From Alentia gelatinosa (Eukaryota > Annelida > Polychaeta > Phyllodocida > Polynoidae), in the NCBI GenBank assembly GCA_950022655.1, contig OX465581.1:33203300-33267299 (forward strand): a DNA stretch of 64,000 nucleotides, read 5' to 3'. The position numbers and the translations under genes are program-made. This document shows positions 27,301 through 37,647 of this stretch, one piece after another. Within the stretch, counting starts at the first letter, position 1. Every line of letters starts with the position of its first letter. A model generated the notes under the pieces. That model saw nothing but the letters and a program-made list of their open reading frames with translations. It was not told where the DNA came from and did no database searches.

Positions 27301-30300
27301 GTTGATATCCTTGTTATTTTTTAAAAGTCAGATCTGATCTTTTGAATAAAGCATACACAGACAATTACATCGTTATATGGGTGTGATTTGACCATAGTCA
27401 TTGTATATATCTTGTATTTATTTAGGTTGAAGCTGTTAGCATTTTGGGACTTAGCCACTGCTACTCGGGTGCTGACTTTGCTACCGATTGCATCATTTTT
27501 ATGTCTTTTTGACTATTAAACCTGTGGACTCTACGCTTCTATTTTTCCAGCTCCTCTGTTTTGTTGATTTGTAACTTTTTCTAGAGAGATCTAACCCCAG
27601 ATGTACTAAGTGGCTTGGGCACAACAAAAAATATGCGTTGTTGCGGAGCGAGTCTGGTGGTGTTTTATGAATGATTTCAGTGGTAAACTTAAAACTAGTC
27701 CAAGTTGTTCTTCAAATATTTGAGAGTTTGACATCGCGGGTGGGTTCAGAGCATGACCGGCCGTTTTCGCACTCGCGGCCAACTGCGTATCAGGAGATGG
27801 CAAATATCAATATGTTATCTTTCAGGAATAGAGGTTATCATTTGGTGTAAATTACATCCAAATCCATACACTTTTAGTGGATTTCGACGGCATCTACATG
27901 ACAGAAGCTTGAACCGGATGTTTTGCTCCCCTGTAGGAATCGGCGCATGCGCGCCACTAGTTCACAGCGCTGCACGGCGAGTGGGCTTTCCAGGGGTTCT
28001 GGTTCTTTGGCCTGACCTAAGGGGCGGGGCGGCTATCACCTCAAAGACGGTGGTAGCGCCGGGGAAATTTGATCGTACATCGAATTCAGAGGAATATTGG
28101 TTGCACTTCTCCCTTTACGTGGCGGCAAATGGCTGGGATAAGGTGCAGACCCGTACATTCTTGGGAGTGAGCTTGGTGTGGCTGGTGCGGAGGATCCTCA
28201 CTGGGATGGACCCCAGAACCCTAGGGGGCTACGTGCAACTGCTACACAGAACCTTTAAATGTATTGCTGCCATTCAAAAAGGAGGAGTTTCCACCTCTTC
28301 ATAGCTGTCAATAATTATTTGGTACACATAATTAGGCACTTACCTAATTTTTAGGACTTGGTTCTATGCACTCTAGCTAGTGATCTATGGATAGATCTTG
28401 CAAAACTAATTGATTTTTCTTTTTGAATGAAGTCTTTAAGCCAATTTAAAGCAAAGTTATGGCCATTCAAAGACCTGGAATTCAGCCTATCGTTCTGCCA
28501 CAATTAACCATAGTTAAGAGTTTAATTGTGATCCAAATTTTGTGATCCACCAAGCTGGTATCAAGAGTCATTCAATTACTTAAAATGCTTATTTTTCATG
28601 AACTATTGAAGCTAGAAATATGATTCAAAAAGTGGATTGAAGGTCATCACAAGGCGGATGTCACCATGCATGAGCTGTCCCTTTCCAAGGTCAATGTCAT
28701 TTTAAGGTCAAAGGTCAATGTTGGTATATTGTATATGTGAGGATGTTGGGGCTGCTTATAAAACATAGTGGGCCATGTCTAAATGGAAATGCTAAGGCAT
28801 GTTCTATACCATTTATAACCATAGAACATGTGCAAACTAGTTATTTTTATGTGCAACTTGATCTTGATACCATAAAATGCCTCTAAAGTTGGGCTTTAAT
28901 TTCACTTGACCAAACCCTTATTTTTTTCTCATCTAATCATTGATATCTTATATGCATGTGATATATCTCATCAATCCCTTTAATATGACACCCTAATTGC
29001 CTTGATATTCCAATAAATAGCTTCAGAATCGACCTTTGAAGATAGGTGAGGTAAAAGGTTTCCTTCAAAGGGTCGATCACAATATGAGCGGCAGACCCGC
29101 GAACGGGAGTTATGTAAGTGCCTAACATAATGTGGGATACACTTTTATAATGCATTTGAACATGTGTCGTTTTAAAATCAGAATAAAGTAATTATGGTCA
29201 GGTGCTGATAATACACAACTATGATACAAAATTATTTTGAATATGTCACTCCCTAGAAAGTATTTTCATGTGTTTATTTGAACAAAAAAACACATCTTTA
29301 AAAGCATGTCTATTTACTCTGATTAAATCCTAATTTATGATAAAGTGCTTCGTAATAAACAAGTTAAGCACACCATAATACAAGAATTGGTTATTTACTA
29401 GGTAAAGTATTCACCCCTGATCTCCATTCAGGGGTGAACAGCTGTTCTATGTCAATAGGCGAGGCACTGTGCAGTTAGGGAACGAGCGAGGAAGACGGAA
29501 CAAAATGGCTGGACTTGCGAACCAGCCAAGCTCCACTGGAAAACTACCTCTAAATACACAGTTATAACATAATAGACAGTTGTTGTGAAGGTTGGCAAAG
29601 ACAAATGGGTATAAATTTGTCGAATCCATTTTTTTTTCATACATGTCAGAGTATGCGCAGTATGAAATGACGATCCGGTGGAGGGCTCTATGGCAGAGGA
29701 ATCCGGCCCTGTACAGGGCCGGGTACACTGGTTAGTTATTTACAAGGATATATGAATTATGAAATTAACTGACAAAGAATGGCTGAAATGGTCTGTTTGT
29801 AAATCATAGGTAAAGGGGTGGTTCCGCCAACATGATGAGGACGCAAACCATAGTTCCTATATATCATTTCTATGTTGCTGTTTTTTTCCCCTAGATAAAT
29901 CGATAAAGTATGTCAGAGGTACCGATGATACCTGCCAGCCGATAATACACGCTACTATTCTAGATATAGCCTTATAGGCAAATGCAATTAAAAACAATTT
30001 ACTTCTTCAAAATAATTCAAACAAAAAAAACCCACAAAACTTGAAATTACATGCGTAGGCCCTGACATATACATACCACCATCTTCTGGAATCTCCTCTT
30101 TAGGTTTAGATGGAGCAGCAGCCAACTGTCGCGCTTGGTATCTATCTGCGCGTATTTCTTCCAGATAGTCCCTCTCTCGTTTCCGTTTCTTCTCTTTATC
30201 GTGTTTGTCATGTTTATGTTTCTTGTGTGAAGGCGATCGTGAACGAGATCTTCCATCCCGTGCTCGATCCGGGCTTCGACTCTTGTGACGCCGCTTACGT

Positions 30301-30359
30301 TTGTGTTCACGATGCCCATCACGATCTTTGTCAGACTTATGTTTCTTTGATGAACCCAT
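15385..30359 (-). CDS. SART1: SART1 / Snu66, U4/U6.U5 tri-snRNP-associated protein 1, 19 exons, complete
   Basis: Exons 5' to 3' (plus-strand coordinates): 30077-30359, 26455-26533, 25603-25664, 25097-25232, 24424-24529, 23648-23822, 23306-23439, 22977-23040, 22544-22617, 21839-21898, 21099-21208, 20632-20753, 19749-19906, 18959-19114, 18129-18318, 17353-17446, 16277-16508, 15916-16037, 15385-15409. The product is 793 aa; the human protein is about 800. SART1 is a spliceosomal scaffold needed to recruit the tri-snRNP. The N-terminus (1-80) is rich in Arg/Ser/Lys/His. A HIND element that binds the ubiquitin-like protein Hub1/UBL5 lies at about 113-132 ([16 protein letters not shown]). Further hallmarks are [16 protein letters not shown] text ([18 protein letters not shown]) and, at 702-731, EYVDETG followed by [15 protein letters not shown]. 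The start is the ATG beginning MGSSKKHKS, as in vertebrates. All phases agree. Confidence 0.95.
15836..15903. repeat. CAA/CACCAA simple repeat
   Basis: Imperfect (CAA)n passes into four tandem ACCAAC-type units, 13 bp from SART1 exon 18. It lies within the last intron of that gene. Confidence 0.8.
16660..17125 (+). mobile_element. Candidate solo LTR in SART1 intron 16
   Basis: The block starts TGTAAGGAAC and ends GATCGTTACA, giving the 5-bp terminal inverted repeat TGTAA/TTACA typical of Ty3/gypsy LTRs. Inside is a promoter-like cluster: an exact CRE TGACGTCA at 16878-16885, a second CGTCA half site just upstream, and a TATAAATA box at about 16896. I see no target-site duplication and no flanking internal region. 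It could therefore be an old solo LTR or a chance resemblance. Confidence 0.4.
18754..18838 (-). repeat. tRNA-derived SINE-like head
   Basis: On the minus strand the sequence has an A-box-like TTAGCTCATTGGTTAAGG (18809-18826), an anticodon-loop-like TTATAAT (18794-18800) and a B-box-like GGGTTTGGGTCCC (18770-18782). The spacing is tRNA-like. The 3' acceptor strand does not pair with the 5' GGGATGG, so this is not a functional tRNA gene. The end of the family recurs at the left edge of the window. Confidence 0.65.
21320..21662. mobile_element. piggyBac-like MITE with TTAA target duplication
   Basis: The element begins CCCTTTCACTGCAGCA and ends TGCTGCGGTTAAAGGG, which is 14 of 16 matching as inverted repeats. 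It is flanked on both sides by TTAA (21316-21319, 21663-21666). TTAA duplication with CCC termini is the hallmark of the piggyBac superfamily. A subterminal palindrome around GATGCC..GGCATC lies near 21590-21613. There is no transposase, so it is non-autonomous. It sits in SART1 intron 10. Confidence 0.8.
24110..24370. repeat. GC-rich insert in SART1 intron 5, unidentified
   Basis: An abrupt GC-rich block lies between AT-rich flanks. It holds GGTTCAAGCCC (about 24202-24212), like an RNA polymerase III B box, and twice TCCTGGAGG, a motif that also occurs in the hairpin at 36.2 kb. No convincing A box or reading frame is seen. Confidence 0.4.
26186..26209. repeat. Poly-G tract
   Basis: A run of about 20 G bases in SART1 intron 2. 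Its length may be unreliable in the assembly. Confidence 0.8.
26770..27250. repeat. GC-rich unidentified block in SART1 intron 1
   Basis: This block is strongly GC-rich in contrast to its surroundings and has an open frame across it (26685-27254, +). The translation is proline/glycine/arginine-rich and matches no family I recognise. The second frame is also open for 72 codons, so the openness follows from composition. It is probably repeat-derived. Confidence 0.4.
27754..27900 (+). repeat. Partial copy of the modular MITE core
   Basis: TTTTCGCACTCGCGGC at 27762 is shared with copies at 1010 and, with small changes, at 31.75 and 41.26 kb. The remainder is degraded and runs into the gypsy gag fragment. 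Confidence 0.5.
28020..28304 (+). pseudogene. Ty3/gypsy gag fragment
   Basis: The frame reads [18 protein letters not shown], then VAANGW, then [13 protein letters not shown] and YVQLLHRTF. This pattern (P.FDG..xWE.Y..QFE...NGW....A.yL..sL.G.A...L) is characteristic of the capsid part of Ty3/gypsy gag. No LTR, nucleocapsid knuckle or pol follows. It is an isolated remnant in SART1 intron 1, on the opposite strand to the gene. Confidence 0.65.
28327..29130. mobile_element. DNA transposon-like element with 12-bp perfect terminal inverted repeats
   Basis: TTAGGCACTTAC at 28332-28343 is exactly inverted at 29114-29125, and similarity extends a few bases each side. The interior is non-coding and AT-rich. 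It contains AAGGTCAAAGGTCAATG near 28710-28727, a perfect direct repeat of AGGTCA with one-base spacing. Confidence 0.6.
29397..29735 (+). repeat. Interspersed repeat, copy 2
   Basis: Full-length partner of 87-410, with the same ends and order and scattered substitutions. It lies in SART1 intron 1, about 350 bp downstream of the first exon in the transcript direction. A short derivative retaining only the two ends is at 31132-31197 in inverted orientation. Confidence 0.75.
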
Positions 30360-30566
30360 GATTGTAGACAATTATTATATGCTCAGGGTATCACAATTCA
30401 ATGCAAAATTAGGAAAACGATGATAGTAGAAGCTCACAAGAGCCGACGAAGGCTTCACGATGGTCAACACAGCAGTCATGCAGTTAATGAAATATAGGTG
30501 TATTTTGTCCAATCACAGGACAGCTTCAGCACAGTGCAGCCCATTGCAAACATTTCCGGTGAAGCC
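30360..30566. promoter_or_regulatory. Bidirectional promoter of SART1 and MRPS18A
   Basis: The start codons face away from each other across 207 bp, which must include both 5' UTRs. No TATA box is obvious. An ETS-type core TTCCGG is at 30554-30559, a factor class typical of bidirectional housekeeping promoters. Both genes are housekeeping genes, which fits shared control. Confidence 0.6.
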
Positions 30567-33500
30567 ATGGCTGCATTATGTCAAAATTTACATCGTGTTT
30601 TTCGATGTGCCATTCAGATAAACAGACATCATATCATAGATGTCACATCGAGAATTCACCATCCAATGCAGAGACAATGGATAAATGCCTTACAATTTTC
30701 TACATCGAAGATTCACGCATTGAAACATAGTAAGTTCACCTAATATCGCTCATATAAGCAAGGTCATGGTGGTACTGGTAGAGAATACTGGACGATACGC
30801 TTCGTAAATTGGACAATACGCTTCCTTTTAGTGAGGCTAGTCTCCCAATCGCGGTGAACCGCGTAACAAACAATGAAAGATAATCATATTTTACCTATCA
30901 AAATATCAATTTACAAACTGTCAAACTGTTTTACATTACAGTTTACACACATCTAATAGTTATCGACTGATCTTTATTTGAAGTTCCTAAGTCAGTACTT
31001 GACAGAGTTTCGACATATTTTCGAGAAATAAAAACCCGTTTGGTCCGTAGGTCAGCCGCTGAAAAACGAAGCGTACTGGTCACGAAGCCTGTCGTCCAGT
31101 ATATATTACTGTGGTAGAATTCTAGGCGGAACTTAGCCAGTGTACCCTGTCCCTAAATGGAGAGAACGAACAGATTATAGGGGTGGATACTTTACCTAGG
31201 CGGAACTCGGCATTCGAGAGGACTCGGCCCCAGCCATTCTCGGAGAACTCAGTTCCGAGAGGAATTCGGCAATTATCTATGAAAACCCTTATATGATCGA
31301 ATACTGGACGCCACGCTCGGTAGCTATCACGCTTGGGATGCCCGCTTCGTAAATTGAACGCCGCGCTTGGTTTCATGGACGCCTTGAGCCAGGGACGATT
31401 TGAGCCCTGGACGCCTTGAGCCTTTCTGTGGACGCCTTGAGCCTACCCTGTGGACGCCTTGAGCCTACCCTGTGGACGCCTTGAGCCTACCCCATTTTGG
31501 TTTCCTTGAGCATCTAGGTGTAAACAACTTTGAAAAGTGTACTTATACTGGTTTATAGTCATATATACTCAATCCTAACTCTTACGTACCCAACCTTTTT
31601 CTAACCCTAACCTGCCAATCAGAACTAAAATAGAGTAGGCTCAAGGCGTCCACAGGGTAGGCTCAAGGCGTCCACGTTTTCGTGCTGACAGGAGGCTCAA
31701 ACGGTAAAAGGCTCAAGGCATCCAATTCCTGGTTTATGGGAGATAACACTCTCACACTCGCGGCAAACAATGTAACAAACAATAACAAATATGCATATAT
31801 TGCCTATCGTGAATCAAAATATAGACCCACGAACTGTTTTTCGCACAGCTTTAGCTATCTATTGATGTTTATTCGAAGCTCCTACATCAATTATTGACAA
31901 AGTTCTGGCATAAATTATTAAAAAAAAGCGTCTGTCTGTCACCTGCTGAAACCGAGGCGTGCTGGCTACGAAGCGGGGCATCCAGATACCGTATGATCCA
32001 ATAGTAATTCTTAATTGATGCCTCAACAATACTTTTCAAATCAGGTTTTGTTTGTGTTTTTTGTGAACGTTCAGTGTCTGTCTGTATTGTAAAAAAAAAA
32101 AATCTTATTTTTCTTAGATACTTAGAATAAGGATAGAAGCAAATACTTAAAATAAGGATAGAAGCACAATTCAAAGTGTTCTACCTTTGCAATTGTTCTG
32201 AATAGAACATCCAGTGTTTGTAAAATCCATGTCAGTGCATTCTACAGGTGGGGGAATTTCCTCACCTTTTGTCTGCAGCCTACGAGTTTTAATCGGAATC
32301 AGACGCCGCTTTGTTGCTAGTCTGTCAAAGTACTATAGTTCAACATGAAAGGTCGGACCCCTTCTGACAGAAACCAAAGTTCTGCAAGCTTCCTAGATGA
32401 AATTTTCCAGAATATCATTTAAGGCCTTACTGCCATCCATGTATTCTAGTAGCGTTTCTTTACAGTATAAATCATAAATTGTTTGTATATATATGAAGAT
32501 TTCCATATATTTTACGTGTTTTACTATTACAAACTACTATCTTATACTTTTGATTTCTATTTCTAGTTCACGTTAAAACTGAAGGAAACATAACTGAGGT
32601 ATGTACTTCATGTTAATACATTCTGTTCTCTTTTATCACTCTTATCTCATACAGGAAAAATAAAGTAGTTTCAGCATGTCAAAGAAAAATATATGTTTTT
32701 GCACTTCTAGGAAAATCGTATTTCATTGAACCATTTTCATTTTACTTTCCATTTTACATTTACATGTATCTGTTCAATAAATGAAGAGTATTTCTTAGCA
32801 AAACTCGCAGAAAACAAAGTAATTTTTACTGAGCGAATTTACATGTTTGCTTTACAAAGGAATGAGACCATTTTAGCCTAGTCCCTAAGGTGGTCATAAT
32901 GGAGGGAGTCTACTCTAATTTCTTCGGTCGCTAGAATTTGGTTACATAAACAATGTCATTTTACTGTACATAACGTCATAAGTAAATATAAAGATAACCA
33001 TGAATGGCGAGAGGTAGTGAAGAAGGGGATGAAAGATATGCTCGTGCAGGGCGTCATTGAGATGGCCGAAGACGGTGCGTCCCAGGTAGTCCTCATGTGG
33101 AAAAGAGATGGCTCTGGCCGTTTCTATGTGGTTCATCAGGATGACCATCAAAGATGCCTATCCGCTTCCCCAGATCGATAATTTTCTGGACTCCATGGCC
33201 GGAGCGTGTTGGTTCAGCATGCTGGCGACTAGTTTGTCTCATAAGGCTGTACCAATTTAAGCTGATGTCATTTGGGCTCTGCAACTCCCGGCACACCTTC
33301 GAGTGCTTGATGGAACTAGTCATGAGCGGGCTCCAGTGGCGCACCTGCCTCATATACTTGGATGATGTGATCATCTTTGCGGCAAATACGGAGGACATTT
33401 GGGGCACTTAGGAAAGGTGCTGGGCTGATTCCAGGGAGCAGGCTTGAAAGTTAAAGCTAAAAAGTTCCAGCACATGAGGCCTCCAGTGAATTTATTGGGA

Positions 33501-35316
33501 CATCTGTTCTCATCCCAGGGAGTCATGACAAAACCTGGCCAGAGCCTTGCGATGTCCATGTGGCCTGAAACCTTTTGGGCCTTGTTGGATATTACTGCAC
33601 TGTTATATTGAATTTTATCGAGTGGCTAAACCCCTGTCGTCCCTGTCAGAGGAGGTTCCTATTCATGAACCATGGAGAGGGTGGCGTTGGACATAATAGG
33701 CCCCCTACCCCGAAATATCCGGGGGAACAGGTATGTCCTGGTGGCTATTGACTATTTTACTAGATGTACAGAGGCATTCGCCCTCCCATATCACGAGGCA
33801 GCCATGGTGGAGGAGACCTTGGTTGGGGAGTTTGTGTGCCGGTACGGTTGTGAGCTATTAAATTAATCTTCCTTTGCATCCATGGACGTAGTAATACATG
33901 ACATTGCCGAACAGGATCATGATCATGCCGTTTCTTTTAACATGCCTGTTCCCTTACCTCAAAATGATTTCGTTTCATTTCAGATTAAGGGCGAATATGT
34001 AGAAGATCCAGATAAAGAGAAAGTGTTATCCCTAGATGCTCCTCATGAAAAGGTTTGCCCCTTGTGTCCACACCGATTAGACATGGATATTAAATATACC
34101 GTAAGTACCCTTTTGCATTAGGAATAAATGATTTAGTTGAAAACTAAGTTATATTTATTAAAATGTATATGGATTATTATGAAACATAGTGTTTTTGTAA
34201 TGTTTTTACCATTCCTTATAAACCATACACCGATGCTATGTTAAATTTAAGCCAGACAGGATCCTAAGATTTTGTATTCCTATATCGTCTGTTTCCAAGT
34301 TCTTTCATATCAATTAATTCATCATTAAGAACAATGCTTAAGGACAACCAAAGTCATTTTGAAGTCACAGTTATTCTGGTACAGAATACATTCAATCGGT
34401 AAAATACTTACACAATAAATATTTTCCATAGAATTTTAGATTTTTGTGAGGAAAATATTTAGAAAATGCAAAAATTTAATCTCATTCATATTGCTTGCCC
34501 GCTCCGTGGTGCTTACATGCATTGTAACTAACATAAAGTGCTATTCCAATGATTAACTAAAACAAAAACAGAATAGTTTGTTTACTATATATTTTGTTCT
34601 TCCCCATAGGATGTGCTTGTGCTCAGTCAGTTCTTGAGACCAGACGGCTGCCTATTGCCAAGGCGTGTCACAGGTTGCTGCGTAAAGGCACAAAGGAAAT
34701 TGGAAAAGCTAGTTCACCAAGCACAGCGAGCAGGTGAGGGTTGTATAACCTTTCTTTGATCATGCACTCCTGGTATGTCAGATAACTGTAAAAGTATTGT
34801 ACTGTATGATTATGCAGTTGTATATCATTTACAAAAAATGTAAGAGATAGTTTGATTTGAGCAGGAAAAATATTGCTGCAAGTTCCTAGGCTTGGTGTGC
34901 TTCCCTCAGTTGACAGAAAATTATGCAAACCCTCGATGAGCCCATTGTGTGCTCGGCACTCCTTGGGTTATCCGATCACGTGAACCATGCAACCCTGTCT
35001 TGTTGTCCCAATTTTTTTTTTATTGAACTTCCTGGGACAAAAGTGTTTAGAGTATAGTCTTTTGTTTTAAATTAATTTATTTCAATCGATTAAAGGAATG
35101 GGCCCATCGGCCCCCATCAGCCAATATATCACATAATTGGGCTTAACAACTATTTCTTAGTCTGTGATTTAGTCTTGCTTGTGACTTATGCCTTATCGTT
35201 ATTTCTAACCAGGTCTGATGCCGGATTTTCGCCCCGATTTGTCCAATGGAAAGGAACGCTCTAGTTTGTCGAGTACTTATAAATGGAGGAAATATAACAT
35301 ATTTTACGAAGATTAG
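30567..35316 (+). CDS. MRPS18A: Mitochondrial ribosomal protein S18A (mL66), 5 exons, complete
   Basis: Exons: 30567-30729, 32567-32598, 33984-34100, 34610-34733, 35213-35316; product 179 aa (human about 196). The protein belongs to the bS18 family and sits in the mitochondrial large subunit (mL66). The first 60 residues are basic and hydroxylated with almost no acidic residues, as in a mitochondrial targeting sequence ([18 protein letters not shown]). The S18 domain has a zinc-type CPLC at 90-93, [18 protein letters not shown] at 106-123 and a further Cys pair at 127-128, ending near MPDFRPDL. The frame extends upstream without an ATG, so the start is the ATG at 30567. Intron 2 houses a dead gypsy pol. 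The C-terminus is shorter than in mammals. Confidence 0.92.
30786..31101 (+). mobile_element. MITE with 19-bp terminal inverted repeats (modular family, copy C)
   Basis: TACTGGACGATACGCTTCG at 30786-30804 matches the inverted right end 31083-31101 at 17 of 19 positions. If TA is the target duplication, the element itself begins CTGGACG, as in Tc1/mariner-type MITEs. The interior carries the core shared with 1.0, 31.75, 41.25 and 43.6 kb. It is located in MRPS18A intron 1. Confidence 0.7.
31132..31197 (-). repeat. Internally deleted copy of the 87-410 repeat
   Basis: On the minus strand it starts AGGTAAAGTATCCACCCCT and ends CAGGGTACACTGGCTAA, the two ends of the 0.32-kb repeat, with almost all of the middle gone. 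Confidence 0.6.
31296..32005 (+). repeat. Modular MITE copy D with nested inverted arrays of a 22-bp unit
   Basis: Outer ends carry GGACGCCACGCTCGG-type units on the left and CGAGGCGTGCTGGCTACGAAG on the right. Nested at 31377-31491 are about five copies of GGACGCCTTGAGCC, the later ones in 22-bp tandem steps with spacer TACCCTGT. At 31633-31722 are three or four copies of the inverse, GGCTCAAGGCGTCC. The shared core lies at 31750-31950. There is no coding sequence. Confidence 0.65.
33003..33866 (+). pseudogene. Degenerate Ty3/gypsy pol (reverse transcriptase and integrase pieces)
   Basis: In MRPS18A intron 2. From about 33030, frames read MLVQGVIE and [13 protein letters not shown] (fingers of gypsy reverse transcriptase), then [13 protein letters not shown] text after a shift. 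At about 33260 they read [18 protein letters not shown] and then YLDDVI, with the catalytic DD intact. After a deletion covering most of RNase H, a 64-codon frame (33672-33866) reads [20 protein letters not shown], the start of the integrase core with its first Asp and the DYFTR..EAF stretch. Frameshifts, stops and the deletion make it inactive. Confidence 0.85.
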
Positions 35317-35380
35317 AGATTTGTTCTCATCTGGATAATACTACTGTTCTCAATATCTCTATATATACAAAAGCTGTTTG

Positions 35381-35386
35381 AATAAA
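35381..35386 (+). terminator. MRPS18A polyadenylation signal
   Basis: AATAAA 65 bases after the MRPS18A stop codon, followed by an AT-rich stretch. Confidence 0.6.
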
Positions 35387-35759
35387 AACATATATATCAC
35401 CTTGGAAAGACCCTTTCCTCTTTTTCTTTGTTGTAGAAAAGAAGAGCCGCTCTACTACACATTAAAATAGTGTTACTGATCTAGTCTAATGTGTAACATT
35501 TCGCAACAACCTTTCATGTACTACATGTATGTGTAAAGTATTATAATGATAATGGACAACATTTCTGGCGAATAGATTTGCACAAGTGTTGATTCAATCT
35601 CTTTATCAACGGAAGCCTCAATTTACAATCTCCGGTGTATAGTGACTCCACCTAACTGCTGCTAAGCCTTCTGGTCCGAGAGTGTCGACTTAATCTGGGC
35701 ATGATTGAACTGGATCCTGTCTGAATGAACTACAAGACGCCCTGTTGCTCACTTTATAT

Positions 35760-37020
35760 CGTCATCAGTAACGTCATCCCTCTTGCTCTCGCGGTCTAAT
35801 GCGGGGGAGTGAGAACCGCATCCACCAGAGGAACATACTCCGGTGGAAGCACATCCACCAGAGGACCCTACTCTAGTGGATCCCAGCACTGTCTCCAGTG
35901 TAGGGAATTCCCCAGGGTCCTCCGATGACATCAGCCCTCCTCCCTCCACACCACCAGCCCAGATACCCATACAGTGATACTCACCACAGTATCTTTGAAT
36001 ACGGGATAATAATTATATATTGTGTGGTCATATTTGATGGTATGGTGAGTTTCCCTAGAGGGGCACCTCTGGTTTGTCTGAAGGTGCCTCTGGAGAGACC
36101 TCCGTTGTGTCTGGAAGATTCGAGGGGTCCTGGAGGCATGTTCCTTTGGGACGCTCACATACTCTCTTGTTGGCGCCCTATCCCCAGAAGTAAAGTCAGT
36201 GCGTCTCCTGGAGGTTAATAAACCTCCGGAGACCCCAGCGATGTCTTTGTTATCTTAATGCGATCTGAGTGTAAGGGATGCGTGTAGATTGCATGTCAAA
36301 TAGGCATTACCAGCTAGGCTGGATGGAACGGGACATGCAGGGAAAATCAATAAGGGAATACTCTTGTTCAGGTGGGTGATTCTGTAAAGGGGCGAGTCAT
36401 TGGCTTGGGCGCTATTTTGTAAAATGGAGGACCAGGTGGGATGTAGGTAATATGTCACCTGTGACTCATGCTACATGTCTCTTGACAGCGTGGAAGTATT
36501 GATTATTGCATCGGCTGACATCAGCTTCTAGGAGGCTTGATGGGGGGATATAAAGCGATGGCTGAGAGATGTAAGATCATCACACCTCGCTGTAGTGATC
36601 GCTGCATAAGGCATGTTCACCACCTGATGATCAGAGGACGAGCGGGCCCTGGGACAGGTAGATAGGCTCAGGGAGTCTGGCAGTCAGCAGGAGCAGATGA
36701 GAGGGCAGTGAGGCAGGACAGAGTTGAGTCTGGGACAAACTCTAGTGGGGACGGTTCAGGGAATGGGTAGCTCCTCTGCATCATGAGTGGAGGGAATTAA
36801 TCAGGTATTGGTTTAGCGTGGTGAGCAGTACAGGGAGCAGCTTATTCTCATCCAAAGGTAATGAGCTACATCTCGTTGATAGAGGAAGGGTCTTTTGGAG
36901 GTATGAGCTTGTAGATAAGGAACTGGGGCTCAGGTAACGGCAGCCATTGTAGAGCATCTGAGAAACTTGGCCCCTGGTGCCTGGCCCTCGCTACCAGCCA
37001 CCTGGTCAGACTACGTTTCA
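35760..37020 (+). repeat. Probable LTR-retrotransposon debris in the MRPS18A-RSPH9 gap
   Basis: The composition is clearly richer in GC than the flanks. A frame at about 35798-35973 is rich in Pro/Glu/Ser with a duplicated HPPE motif, like the tail of a polyprotein. A strong hairpin lies at 36207-36237 (GTCTCC.GGAGGTT / AACCTCC.GAGAC). Near 36547 is a TATAAA box followed by CT/GA-rich text, resembling an LTR promoter. I could not delimit LTRs, so this is tentative. Confidence 0.35.
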
Positions 37021-37500
37021 GTGTAATACATGGACAAGTTTAGAATTGAATTATATTGAATTAGCATTTTAAATCAGGTCTATATCTTAATTCAAACCCA
37101 AATTAAGGGTATTTCATAGATTCCAAACAGTCAGATTGGATTTACACTAATTTACTTGATTGACAAGACCTCTTTGAATTCCCCCTCCAAAGAAAACATA
37201 TGTTTAGCATTTCAAATTGTGTTTCTATCTCAATTCAACTAGAATTATGGAATTTCATAGGTTTGAGCTAGCCATATTGTATTTATGCTAATCTGACCCA
37301 CTTCTACCTCTTGGATCGTTTTCAATTTTTATTCTGGCATTATGTATGGCAATCTCATATGAATGCCACTGGAATTAATTTGATTGCTTTTTGTGGCAGG
37401 TCAAACCTTAATCTGACTGGACTAACCGTCGTCCAAGTGTTCTTGATATTGGGGGGATGTGGGGGCAATCTCCATCAGCTAAAGTGCAAGAGATTCTCAT
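37020..37500. other. AT-rich intergenic sequence, nothing recognised
   Basis: No gene, RNA gene or structured repeat is visible. It only contains loosely repeated text around AATTCAA. Confidence 0.5.
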
Positions 37501-37501
37501 G

Positions 37502-37629
37502 TTTTATCTTAGCCTGGAATAAATGTCCATAGGCTCGGCATTACGAACTCGTTCTCAACAGGCTTGCGAGAACGGTAACTCCTTCTCGACGGGTGATAAA
37601 GAGATAGATATTTCCAGGCTAAGATAAAA
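37502..37629. mobile_element. 128-bp MITE with exact 18-bp inverted repeats
   Basis: TTTTATCTTAGCCTGGAA at 37502-37519 is exactly inverted at 37612-37629. It is non-coding and lies directly next to the hairpin element that follows. Confidence 0.75.
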
Positions 37630-37647
37630 TCAGAAACATATTCGTGC

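Noticed and set aside
30360..30371. SART1 start at an upstream in-frame TTG
   Set aside because: The frame is open upstream, but the first ATG (30359-30357) gives MGSSKK, matching the family start.
30498..30566. Upstream extension of MRPS18A from a GTG
   Set aside because: No ATG lies in this extension. Eukaryotic initiation at GTG is not expected and the downstream ATG gives a normal targeting sequence.
31601..31612. Telomere-like CTAACCCTAACC
   Set aside because: Only two units inside a MITE centre; too short to indicate an interstitial telomere.
31377..31722. CRISPR-like repeat array
   Set aside because: The units are in two inverted sets without unique spacers, in an animal genome. This is transposon end structure.
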